64,000 bases of DNA from Phaeacidiphilus oryzae TH49 (lineage in GTDB: Bacteria > Actinomycetota > Actinomycetes > Streptomycetales > Streptomycetaceae), in assembly GCF_000744815.1 (NCBI RefSeq), contig NZ_JQMQ01000005.1, positions 4,658,055-4,722,054 on the forward strand. The letters are read 5' to 3'. Under the pieces are notes generated by a model that did not search any database, had not been told where the DNA came from, and saw only the letters and a list, made by a program, of their open reading frames with translations. The position numbers and the translations under genes are program-made. Every line of letters starts with the position of its first letter. Position 1 is the stretch's first letter. This document shows, one piece after another, positions 52,966 through 63,711 of the stretch.

Positions 52966-55431
52966 TCAGTCGTCGTGGGTGAGTTCGAGGTCCAGCAGTG
53001 CGGAGGCCTGGCCGTCCAGGCGGATGGGGGTGGCTCGGGGCGGGTAGCCGGTGGCGACCAGGGTGTAGTCCTGGGAGGACAGGTTCGGGAAGGCGTAGCT
53101 GCCGTCGTGGGCGGTGGTGCGGACGTCCAGCACGTTGCCGGTGGCGTCCAGGAGGGAGACCCGGGTGTCGGCGAGGGGGCGCCCGGACCGGTTCCGTACC
53201 GTGCCGCTGACCTCCGCCGCGGGGGCGAGCCGGATGTGGTGCTCGGCCGGGCCGGCGGTGCCGTCCACCGAGACCGAGTGGGCGACCGGCCGGGTGCCCG
53301 GGGCGCTCACCGTCACCACGTAGGCGCCGGGGGAGAGGGCGGAGAAGCGGTAGCCGCCGTCGGGGCCGGTGGTCGAGGAGCCGATCACCTCTCCGTGCGG
53401 ATCGGTCGCGACCACCAGGGCGTCCGGCAGCGGCGTGCCCTCGGCGGAGGTGACGGTGCCGGTCAGCCCGCCCTGCCCGGTGAGCACCACGTCGTGGCCG
53501 AGCACGCCGCCGAAGGCGGGCAGCCGCAGCAGGGCGGCGCTCGGCCGGCGGCCGTGCGCCGCGCCGACCAGGACGCAGGCGCCGTCGGCGGAGGCCGGCG
53601 GGTCGATCCGGTAGCTGCCGTCGGCGTGGCTGTGCGCGCGGGCGAGTTGCCGGCCGGTCGGGTCGACCAGGGTGAGGACGGCGTCGGCCACCGGGGCGCC
53701 GGAGGCGTCCACCACCCGGCCGGTGACGCCGGGCCGGCCGGAGCCGGAGGGGCCGGGAGAGCCGGGAGAGCCGGGAGAGCCGGAGTCCGGCGGCGGGAGG
53801 GCGGGGACGGCGGCGGTGGTGGCGGCGGTGCCGCCGGCCGGCTCGACGGCGGGGAGGGCCGCCGTGTCGGCCTCGGCGGGGCCGAGCGCCTCCGCCGCCT
53901 CCGCTCCCGGCTGCTCCGCGGGCTCGACCACGAAGTCCGCGTCGTGCCCGGCCGAGGCGGCCGCGTGGGCGGCGCGCATCTGCGCCATCGGCGAGCCCTT
54001 GCGGTAGAGGAGGCCCGCCACCACCAGCACCACCAGGAAGAAGGCGCCGGCCCAGCGGAAGGCCACGGTGTAGCTGTGCACGGCCGCGTTCGCGCCGACC
54101 AGCGGGGTGACCGGCTGGTGGTTCCTGAGGTAGTCGGTGACGGCGGTGGCCGCGATGGTGTTGAAGAGGGCGGTGCCGATCGAACCGCCCACCTGCTGCA
54201 TGGTGTTGACCATCGCCGAGGCGACGCCCTGGTCGCGGTGGGCGACGCCGAGGGTGGCCAGGCTCATCGCCGGCGGCATCATCGTGCCCATTCCGGCGCC
54301 GATCAGGATCAGGCCGGGCATCACGTCCCCGGTGTAGCTGCTGTGCAGCCCGATCCGGGAGAGGAGGTAGAGCCCGCCCGCGGCGAGCGCCGCGCCGACC
54401 GGCATCACCGGCTTGCCGCCGATCCGCGGCACCAGCAGGTTGATGCCGATCTGGGCGCACACCATCAGCGCGGCGACCATCGGCAGATAGGCGACGCCGG
54501 CCCGGACCGGTGAGTAGTGGAGGGTCTGCTGCAGGTAGTAGGTGAGGAAGAGGGAGACGCCGAACATCCCCATCCCGGTGACGAAGACCGAGAGGTAGGA
54601 GGCGGCGCGGTTGCGGTCCTCGAGGATCCGCAGCGGCAGCAGCGGATGCGCGGCCCTGCGCTCCCACAGCACGAAGAGGATCAGCAGCAGCGCGGCGCCG
54701 GAGAGGAACCCCCAGCACATCGGGTCGTGCCAGGAGTACGTGTCGGCGTTGGCGAACCCGTACACCAGGCAGAAGAGCCCGGCGGCGGCCAGCAGCGTGC
54801 CGAGGACGTCCAGCGTCGGCCTCGGCGGCTTCGGGGGGCGGCGGACGAAGGCGAGGGTGCCGAGGACGCCGAGGGCGGCGAAGATCAGGTTGACGAAGAG
54901 GGTCCAGCGCCAGTTCAGGTGCTCCGTCAGCACGCCGCCGAGGAGCAGCCCGATGGCGCCGCCGCCGCCGGCGAGCGCGCCGAAGACGCCGAAGGCGCGG
55001 GCGCGTTCGCGCGGCTCGGTGAAGGTCGTGGTGAGGAGGGAGAGCGCGGAGGGCGCGAGGAGCGCGCCGAAGGCGCCCTGCGCCGCCCGGCCGGCGACCA
55101 GGGTGGAGAAGTTCTGTGCGGCGCCGGCCAGCGCGGAGGAGCCGGCGAACCCGACCAGGCCGATCAGCAGGGTGTTCTTCCGGCCGAACAGGTCGGCCAG
55201 CCGGCCGCCGAAGAGCAGCAGGGAGCCGAAGGCCAGCGAGTAGGCGGTGACCACCCACTGCCGGCCGTCATTGTCGAAGTGGAGGGACTGCTGCGCGGAG
55301 GGCAGCGCGATGTTCACGATGGTGGCGTCCAGCACCACCATGAGCTGGGCCAGTCCGAAGACGCCGAGGGCCCACCAGCGGTGGGGCACGGGCGCCTGGG
55401 CCGTCTGCTGTCCGGGCACGGCTATCGCCAT
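52966..55431 (-). CDS. MFS exporter fused to carboxypeptidase-regulatory-like domains
   Basis: An 821-residue protein. The first 470 residues are a 14-helix DHA2-type drug exporter (FGLAQLMVVLDATIVNIALP, GGRLADLFGRKNTLLIG, GGVLTEHLNWRWTLFVN). A Pro/Gly/Ser linker follows, then three repeated beta-sandwich units of about 80 residues (GVTGRVVDASGAPVADAVLTL, GLTGTVTSAEGTPLPDALVV, EVSGTVRNRSGRPLADTRVSL), typical of CarboxypepD_reg folds. ATG 55431 gives a short N-terminus before helix 1. It is divergent from DUF445. No regulator gene is adjacent. Confidence 0.92.
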   Translation of the reverse strand: MAIAVPGQQTAQAPVPHRWWALGVFGLAQLMVVLDATIVNIALPSAQQSLHFDNDGRQWVVTAYSLAFGSLLLFGGRLADLFGRKNTLLIGLVGFAGSSALAGAAQNFSTLVAGRAAQGAFGALLAPSALSLLTTTFTEPRERARAFGVFGALAGGGGAIGLLLGGVLTEHLNWRWTLFVNLIFAALGVLGTLAFVRRPPKPPRPTLDVLGTLLAAAGLFCLVYGFANADTYSWHDPMCWGFLSGAALLLILFVLWERRAAHPLLPLRILEDRNRAASYLSVFVTGMGMFGVSLFLTYYLQQTLHYSPVRAGVAYLPMVAALMVCAQIGINLLVPRIGGKPVMPVGAALAAGGLYLLSRIGLHSSYTGDVMPGLILIGAGMGTMMPPAMSLATLGVAHRDQGVASAMVNTMQQVGGSIGTALFNTIAATAVTDYLRNHQPVTPLVGANAAVHSYTVAFRWAGAFFLVVLVVAGLLYRKGSPMAQMRAAHAAASAGHDADFVVEPAEQPGAEAAEALGPAEADTAALPAVEPAGGTAATTAAVPALPPPDSGSPGSPGSPGPSGSGRPGVTGRVVDASGAPVADAVLTLVDPTGRQLARAHSHADGSYRIDPPASADGACVLVGAAHGRRPSAALLRLPAFGGVLGHDVVLTGQGGLTGTVTSAEGTPLPDALVVATDPHGEVIGSSTTGPDGGYRFSALSPGAYVVTVSAPGTRPVAHSVSVDGTAGPAEHHIRLAPAAEVSGTVRNRSGRPLADTRVSLLDATGNVLDVRTTAHDGSYAFPNLSSQDYTLVATGYPPRATPIRLDGQASALLDLELTHDD

Positions 55432-55627
55432 GGCGCAGAGGGTAAGCCGCTGGGTGAGCGCTGTGGAAGCCTTTTACGGAACGGCCTGGTGACGAAAGGT
55501 CAGCCGTTTCGCGAAGCGGCGCCCAGGGGGGCCGGAGACGGCCGTGACGGCATGGTGACGTGGGCACGCCGCCGTGCGAAGGGGGGTGTCGGCGGCCGTG
55601 CGGTCGGTTGTGGGTGAGACTGAGGGC

Positions 55628-56998
55628 GTGGATCAGTTCGAGAAGCGGGGTGCGAACGGCAGTTCGTCGCTGTCCGCGTTGCCCGCAGACGCGGGGAGGC
55701 CCGGCCGGGCGGACCCGCCCCAGGTGCCCGGAATGCAGTACACCGAGTCGGACGCGCTCAAGCGCCGCGGGGTGCGCAAGATGAAGACGGTCGCGACCGG
55801 CTTCCTCCTCGGCGCGACCCTGGTGTACGCGCTCACCACCTGGGGCCTTCGGTCCGGCGGCGGCTGGTGGTCCTGGGACTGGGCCGGGTATGTGCAGGCC
55901 GCGGCGGAGGCCGGGATGGTCGGCGGGCTCGCCGACTGGTTCGCGGTGACCGCCCTCTTCAAGCACCCGCTGGGGCTGCCGATCCCGCACACCGCGATCA
56001 TCCCCACCAAGAAGGACGTGTTCGGCCGCAGCCTGGGCCAGTTCGTGGGGGAGAACTTCCTCGCCGTACCGGTGGTGCGGGCCAGGCTCGGCGGCCTGTC
56101 GGTCGCCCGGCGGGCCGGCGAGTGGCTGGCCGCGCCGGGCAGCGCGGAACGGGTGACCAAGGAGCTGTCGGCGGCGCTGCGCGGCGCCCTGCGGGTGCTG
56201 CGGGACGAGGACGTGCAGGCGGTCGTCGGCGAGGCGGTGACCAGGCGGGCGCAGGCCACCCAGATCGCCCAGCCGATAGGGCAGATGCTGGCCCGGGTGT
56301 TCGCGGACGGCGGCCACCGCGGGGTGGTGGACATGGTGGTCAACCGGCTGCACGACTGGCTGGTGACCCACGAGGACCGGATCGTCGCCACGGTCTCCCA
56401 GGGCGCGCCCGGCTGGACCCCGCGGTTCATCGACCGGCAGGTCGGCACCCGGGTCTACCGGGAGCTGCTGCGGTTCGCCACCGAGATGCGGGACGACCCG
56501 GAGCACGCGGCCCGGGGCGCGCTGGACGAGTTCCTGGCCGACTTCGCCAAGGAGCTGCAGACCGATCCGGACACCATCGCCCGGGTCGAGCGGGCCAAGA
56601 ACGACCTGCTGGACCGGCCGGAGGTGCAGGGCCTGATCGCCTCGGCCTGGTCGGCGGTGCGGACGATGGTGATGGAGGCCGCCGAGGACCCGGACAGCGA
56701 GCTGCGCCGCCGGGCGACCTCGGCCATCCGCTCCTTCGGCCGCCGGCTGGCCTCGGACGGGCGGATGCAGGGCAAGGCCGACAAGTGGCTGGGGGACGCC
56801 GCGGAGTACGTGGTGACCACCTACCGCAGCGACATCACCTCGCTGATCTCGGACACGGTGGCCGGCTGGGACGCGGACGAGGCGTCCCGGAAGATCGAGG
56901 CGAACGTCGGGCGGGACCTGCAGTTCATCCGGATCAACGGCACCGTGGTCGGCGCCTTCGCCGGGCTGCTGATCCACACCGCCTCCACCTGGCTGTGA
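55628..56998 (+). CDS. DUF445 family membrane-associated protein
   Basis: A 456-residue protein of the DUF445/YheB type. After about 45 low-complexity residues it shows KMKTVATGFLLGATLVYAL (helix 1), GGLADWFAVTALFKHPLGLPIPHTAIIP and, at the C-terminus, a second hydrophobic segment IRINGTVVGAFAGLLIH. The conserved HPLG-PIPHTAI region is diagnostic. GTG 55628 is chosen because of a possible -10 box (GAGACT) six bases earlier; ATG 55574 would add 18 residues. The 11 bases around the stop (CCTGGCTGTGA) are repeated directly downstream. Function unknown. Confidence 0.88.
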   Translation: MDQFEKRGANGSSSLSALPADAGRPGRADPPQVPGMQYTESDALKRRGVRKMKTVATGFLLGATLVYALTTWGLRSGGGWWSWDWAGYVQAAAEAGMVGGLADWFAVTALFKHPLGLPIPHTAIIPTKKDVFGRSLGQFVGENFLAVPVVRARLGGLSVARRAGEWLAAPGSAERVTKELSAALRGALRVLRDEDVQAVVGEAVTRRAQATQIAQPIGQMLARVFADGGHRGVVDMVVNRLHDWLVTHEDRIVATVSQGAPGWTPRFIDRQVGTRVYRELLRFATEMRDDPEHAARGALDEFLADFAKELQTDPDTIARVERAKNDLLDRPEVQGLIASAWSAVRTMVMEAAEDPDSELRRRATSAIRSFGRRLASDGRMQGKADKWLGDAAEYVVTTYRSDITSLISDTVAGWDADEASRKIEANVGRDLQFIRINGTVVGAFAGLLIHTASTWL

Positions 56999-57058
56999 AC
57001 CTGGCTGTGATCATCTGACTATTGCTGCAGGTGGATGGCGCCGCCGGGGCTCGGGTAG

Positions 57059-59374
<2,316 letters not shown>

Positions 59375-59393
59375 GAACGGGCACGGCAATGGT

Positions 59394-59399
59394 TACCCT
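59394..59399 (+). promoter_or_regulatory. -10 box of a leaderless promoter (MBL hydrolase)
   Basis: TACCCT lies six bases before ATG 59406, with no ribosome-binding site. The gene therefore probably has its own promoter rather than depending on geosmin synthase transcription. Confidence 0.5.
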
Positions 59400-59405
59400 G
59401 CGGGC

Positions 59406-60380
59406 ATGGCAATGGCATCAGGACCGTGGATGGAGTGCTGCCGGGCGATCGCCGCCACGCCGGGGCGGGTGCTGCGGCCGTGGCCGAAGAACGGCCGGCT
59501 GCTCGGGGCCCTGCGGCAGCGGGTACGGGAGCGGCCGGCGCCGCCGGCGGCCCGGACCGTCCGGCTGACCGCCCTGCCGCAGGGCCGGGCCGCGGTGCCC
59601 ACCGTGGTGCTGGCCGAGGGGATCTGGGGCCTGCCGCTGCGCACCCCGATCGGGATGGGCGGCTTCCTGGTCGAGCACCCCCGGGCGCGGTTCCTGGTCG
59701 ACCCGGCGCTCTGCGCCGACGTCCACCGCCGGGTGCTGCCCGAACTGCCGCAGCCGCTGCGGTCGTTGGTGGCCCCGGAGAAGCCGGTGCGGGGGCTGGG
59801 CGAGGCGCTGCGGGAGCAGGGGGTGGACGCGGCGGACATCGACTTCGCGCTCCCCACCCATCTCCACTGGGACCACGTCAGCGGACTGCTCGACCTCCCG
59901 GACGGGCTGCCGGTCCGGGTCCGGGCGGTGGAGCGCGCCTTCGCCCTGGACGGGGGGCCGGAGGCGCCGCTCGGCTTCGCCCGGCTCCCGCTGCGGGGCC
60001 GGGAGTTGGCGGAGTACGAGCTGGACGGGCCGCCGGTGCTGTCCTTCGAGCGGTCGCTCGACCTCTTCGGGGACGGCTCGGCGGTGCTGGTCGAGCTGGC
60101 CGGCCACACCCCCGGCAGCGTCGGACTGCTCCTCGCGCTGGACGGTGGGCGCCGGGTGCTGCTGGCGGGGGACGCGGTCTGGCATCGGGCGCAGATCGCG
60201 CACGTCCGGCAGCTCGCGCCGATGCCCGGCGCCCTCGTCAACGCCGATCCGCCGGAGGCGTTCACCACCCTCCACCGGCTGGCGGCGCTGCCCCCCGAGA
60301 TCCAGGTGGTGCCGGCCCACGACCCGGACGCGGCGGCCCGGTTCGCGGCCGTCCCCCGGCCCGCCGGGAAGGCCGGGTAG
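59406..60380 (+). CDS. MBL-fold metallohydrolase
   Basis: A 324-residue metallo-beta-lactamase fold enzyme. The metal site is in ALPTHLHWDHVSGLLDL (H-x-H-x-DH), ELAGHTPGSVGLLL, LLAGDAVW and VVPAHDPDA. The N-terminal 60 residues are basic and may be an extension. It lies 31 bases after the geosmin synthase gene in the same direction but carries its own leaderless promoter. Substrate unknown; position after geosmin synthase is not enough to link it to terpene metabolism. Confidence 0.87.
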   Translation: MAMASGPWMECCRAIAATPGRVLRPWPKNGRLLGALRQRVRERPAPPAARTVRLTALPQGRAAVPTVVLAEGIWGLPLRTPIGMGGFLVEHPRARFLVDPALCADVHRRVLPELPQPLRSLVAPEKPVRGLGEALREQGVDAADIDFALPTHLHWDHVSGLLDLPDGLPVRVRAVERAFALDGGPEAPLGFARLPLRGRELAEYELDGPPVLSFERSLDLFGDGSAVLVELAGHTPGSVGLLLALDGGRRVLLAGDAVWHRAQIAHVRQLAPMPGALVNADPPEAFTTLHRLAALPPEIQVVPAHDPDAAARFAAVPRPAGKAG

Positions 60381-60389
60381 GCGGAGGGA

Positions 60390-60432
60390 GCCCCGGGGGC
60401 CGGCCGACCGCCGAGACGGCCGGCCCCGGGGC
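60390..60432. terminator. Long hairpin between convergent MBL and betA genes
   Basis: GCCCCGGGGGCCGGCCG pairs with CGGCCGGCCCCGGGGC: 16 bp with one bulged base and a 10-base loop. It fills most of the 66-base gap between two convergent genes and should act as a bidirectional terminator. Confidence 0.8.
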
Positions 60433-60446
60433 GGTTCGGGGAGCCG

Positions 60447-62027
60447 TCAGGCGGCGGCGTCCGCCTTCAGCATGTCGGCGCACTTCTCACCGATCATCAT
60501 GGTGGTGATGCACGGGTTGACGGTGATGATGTCCGGCATCGCCGAGCCGTCGGCCACCCGCAGGCCCTGGACGCCCTTGACCCGGAGGCGGGAGTCCAGG
60601 GGCGCCATGACGTCCCCGTCGGCGCCCATCCGCACCGTGCAGGAGGGGTGGTAGACGGTGTTGTGGGTCTTGGCGATGTAGTCGAAGAGCTCGTCGTCGG
60701 TGCGGACGTCCGGTCCTGGGGCCAGCTCGGCGCCCTTCCAGCCGGCCAGCGCCGGCTGCTCGGCGATCCGCCGGGCCAGCTTGAGGCCCTCCGTCATCAC
60801 CCGGCGGTCGTGCTCGTGGGAGAAGTAGCGCGGGTCGACCATCGGCTTGTCCCGGAAGTCCCGGGTGCGCAGCCGTACCGTCCCCCTGGACTTCGCCTGG
60901 GTGACGTTCGGGGTCAGGCAGAAGGCGTTCTCGGTGGTCGGGTAGCCGTGCCGGGCGGTGTTCAGGTCGAAGGGCACCGAGCCGTAGTGGAACATCAGGT
61001 CGGGCCGGTCGAGCCCGGGCTCGGTGTCGTAGAAGATGCCGGCCTCCCACCACTGGGTGGAGGTCTCCACCATGGGCCGCGCGGCCTCCCACATGATGAC
61101 GCCCTCCGGGTGGTCCTGGAGGTTCTCGCCGACGCCGGGGGAGTCCAGGAGGACGTCCACGCCGACCGAGCGGAGGTGCTCGGCCGGGCCGATCCCGGAG
61201 AGCATCAGCAGCTTCGGGGTGTCGATGGAGCCGCAGGAGACGACCACCTCGCGGCGGGCCCGGACGGTCCGGGTGTGCAGCAGGTCCGCGTCCAGGTACT
61301 GGGCGCCGGTGCAGCGGGTGCCGTCGAAGGTGAGCTTCCTGGCCCGGACGCCGGTGCGTATCTCCAGGTTGGGCCGCCTGCCGATGATCGGGTGGAGGTA
61401 GGCCACGGAGGAGGACTGCCGGACGTTGTCCTCGTCCGAGTTGATCTGGAAGAAGTTGGCGCCGCGGAGCACCGGCCGGTCCGCGTTGAACGGCACGGTG
61501 GGGATGCCGGCCTGGGCGCAGGCCTCCAGCAGCGCCACCCCGCACGGGTCGTTCGGCTTGATCTGGCGGATCTTCACCGGGCCGCTGCGGCCGTGGTGGT
61601 CGCCCGGGCTGTCGTTGGTCTCCAGCCGCTGGTAGAGCGGGTAGACCTCGTCGGCGGTCCAGCCGCGCAGCCCGTGCTCGGCGGTCCAGTGGGCGAAGTC
61701 CTCGCGCGGGGCCCAGAAGGCGATGCAGGAGTTGTGGGAGGAGCAGCCGCCGAGCACCTTGGCCCGGGCGTGCCGCATGAAGCTGTTGCCGCTGGCCTGC
61801 GGCTCGACCGGGTAGTCCCAGTCGTAGCCGGACTCCAGCAGGGCCATCCAGCGGTCCAGCCGGAGGACGGCGTCGTCGCCGACGTCGGAGGGGCCCGCCT
61901 CCAGCAGGCAGACCCGGACGCCGGGGTCCTCGCTCAGCCGGGCCGCGACCACGTTCCCCGCGGTGCCGCCGCCGACCACCACGTAGTCGAACTCCTCCTG
62001 GTGGGACGGGTTGTGCTCTTCGGTCAT
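60447..62027 (-). CDS. betA: GMC oxidoreductase, probable choline dehydrogenase
   Basis: Oxidises choline to betaine aldehyde. The 526-residue flavoprotein has the ADP-binding GGGTAGNVVAARLSE at the N-terminus, the GMC signature RHARAKVLGGCSSHNSCIAF, and the catalytic His region in HNTVYHPSCTVRMGADGD with VADGSAMPDIITVNP at the C-terminus. The neighbouring betaine-aldehyde dehydrogenase and APC permease support the choline substrate; a wider alcohol oxidase role cannot be excluded. It is the third gene of the minus-strand betaine locus, 35 bases after the permease. Confidence 0.9.
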   Translation of the reverse strand: MTEEHNPSHQEEFDYVVVGGGTAGNVVAARLSEDPGVRVCLLEAGPSDVGDDAVLRLDRWMALLESGYDWDYPVEPQASGNSFMRHARAKVLGGCSSHNSCIAFWAPREDFAHWTAEHGLRGWTADEVYPLYQRLETNDSPGDHHGRSGPVKIRQIKPNDPCGVALLEACAQAGIPTVPFNADRPVLRGANFFQINSDEDNVRQSSSVAYLHPIIGRRPNLEIRTGVRARKLTFDGTRCTGAQYLDADLLHTRTVRARREVVVSCGSIDTPKLLMLSGIGPAEHLRSVGVDVLLDSPGVGENLQDHPEGVIMWEAARPMVETSTQWWEAGIFYDTEPGLDRPDLMFHYGSVPFDLNTARHGYPTTENAFCLTPNVTQAKSRGTVRLRTRDFRDKPMVDPRYFSHEHDRRVMTEGLKLARRIAEQPALAGWKGAELAPGPDVRTDDELFDYIAKTHNTVYHPSCTVRMGADGDVMAPLDSRLRVKGVQGLRVADGSAMPDIITVNPCITTMMIGEKCADMLKADAAA

Positions 62028-62062
62028 GGAAGCCAGCTCTCTCTCGCTCGCGGGTCGGTCGG

Positions 62063-63610
62063 TCAGTGGGTGGTGGACACGGGGTCGGAGGTCCCGTCCG
62101 CCGGCCGGGGCTCCGCGGCGTGCTCGGCGCGGACGCCCGTCCGGTGCCGCTGGACGAACCAGTAGTACGCGAACCCGCCCAGAGCGACGACGCCCACGAA
62201 GAGCACAGCTCCCCACTGCAGGTACCAGTGGTGCGGCGGGGTGGAGTTGTAGACGGAGTTCCGCGGCCAGGCCAGGTTGACGATCATCCCCGCGCCCCAG
62301 AGCACCGCCAGGATGTTGATCGGCAGACCGAGCCTCCCCAGGGTGAACCGGCCGGGCGCCGGATGCCAGGTCCCGCGCAGCCGGGAGACCAGCATCGGCA
62401 GGGTCACCAGCAGGTAGGCCAGGTAGATCATGATGATGGCGACGCTGGTCACCAGTGAGAAGATCTGCGGCGTACGGATGTTGACGACCAGTACCAGGAC
62501 GGCCAGTGCGCCGATCACGACGGCCGGCAGCACCGGCGTCCTGAACCGCGGGCTGACCCGGGCCATCAGGCCGGAGGCCGGCAGGTTGTTGTCCCGGGAC
62601 ATCGCGAAGGCCAGCCGGATCGCCGCGGTGTGGACGGCCAGCTCGCAGACGGTGACCGCGATCAGCACGCACCACAGCATGGCCTTGCCGACCGTCGAGC
62701 CCAGCACGTCGATGACCACGTACTGCAGTCCGTCGGTGGAGAGCCCCCCGCCGGTCAGGCTGTGCACGGCCATCAGGGCCAGCAGCAGCACCAGCCCGCC
62801 GAGGACGAACGAGGCCAGCAGCGCCCGCATGATCGCCCGGGGCGCGTTCCGCGAGGGGTCCAGGGACTCCTCGCCGAGCGAGGCCGCAGTGTCGAAGCCG
62901 TACATGACGTACGCCGAGGCCAGCGAGGCGACCAGGAAGGCGCCGAGGTAGCCGGCCGGGTGCCCGGCGCCGTGCTGCTGGGTGTCGGTCAGCACGGCGG
63001 CGGGGGAGCGGACGATGTGCACCGCGAAGAGGACGATCAGCACCACGGTGGCGACCAGTTCGAGGAAGACGCCCGCGGTGTTGATGGTCGCCATCAGCTT
63101 CACGCCGAAGGCGTTGACCAGGGTGGTGAAGACGATCAGGATCCCGCCGAGGAGCACGGCGTTCTCGGCGGCGTCGTACCTGCCTGTTCCGTCGCCGACG
63201 ATCTGGAAGACCTGGGAGATCTGCGGCAGCGTCTCCTGGTAGGAGAGGGCGACGGCGGCCAGCGAGACGATCGAGGCGGTCAGCATCATCCAGCCGGCCA
63301 GCCAGCCGACGTGCGGATTGCCGATCCGCTTCGCCCAGTTGTAGATCGAACCGGCGACCGGGTAGCGGGCGGCCAGCTCTGCGAAGCAGAGCGCCACCAT
63401 CAGCTGCCCGACGAAGACCAGCGGCCAGGACCACCAGTACGCGGGCCCGCCGTGGGCGAACCCGAAGTAGAACATCTGGAAGGTGCCGGTGAGGATCGAG
63501 ATGTAGGAGACGCCGGCGGCGAAGGTGTGGAAGTCGCCGAGGGTGCGCTTGAGTTCGGGCTTGTAGCCGAACTCGGACAGTTCCGCGTCGTCGGTGGGGC
63601 TCTTGGGCAT
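62063..63610 (-). CDS. APC family amino acid/amine permease
   Basis: A 515-residue permease of the amino acid-polyamine-organocation family with about 12 helices. Typical segments are TFAAGVSYISILTGTFQMFYFG, CFAELAARYPVAGSIYNWAKRIG, YGFDTAASLGEESLDPSRNAPRAI and IMIYLAYLLVTLPMLVSRL. Placed between betB and betA, it probably imports choline or a related amine rather than an amino acid. That is inference from position. ATG 63610 gives a short cytoplasmic N-terminus. Confidence 0.9.
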   Translation of the reverse strand: MPKSPTDDAELSEFGYKPELKRTLGDFHTFAAGVSYISILTGTFQMFYFGFAHGGPAYWWSWPLVFVGQLMVALCFAELAARYPVAGSIYNWAKRIGNPHVGWLAGWMMLTASIVSLAAVALSYQETLPQISQVFQIVGDGTGRYDAAENAVLLGGILIVFTTLVNAFGVKLMATINTAGVFLELVATVVLIVLFAVHIVRSPAAVLTDTQQHGAGHPAGYLGAFLVASLASAYVMYGFDTAASLGEESLDPSRNAPRAIMRALLASFVLGGLVLLLALMAVHSLTGGGLSTDGLQYVVIDVLGSTVGKAMLWCVLIAVTVCELAVHTAAIRLAFAMSRDNNLPASGLMARVSPRFRTPVLPAVVIGALAVLVLVVNIRTPQIFSLVTSVAIIMIYLAYLLVTLPMLVSRLRGTWHPAPGRFTLGRLGLPINILAVLWGAGMIVNLAWPRNSVYNSTPPHHWYLQWGAVLFVGVVALGGFAYYWFVQRHRTGVRAEHAAEPRPADGTSDPVSTTH

Positions 63611-63711
63611 GGGCCGGCTCTCGGTCGGGGGGGGGGCAACGGGGCGGGGGCAGTGGCGGGGCAGCGGGCGGGCGGCGCGCGCGGCTCAGACGCGCGCCGG
63701 CCGGGGGTCCG

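Noticed and set aside
50816-55258. A long minus-strand frame (about 1,480 codons) opposite the ABC exporter and MFS genes
   Set aside because: It shows no recognisable motif, and its composition matches a shadow of the real genes.
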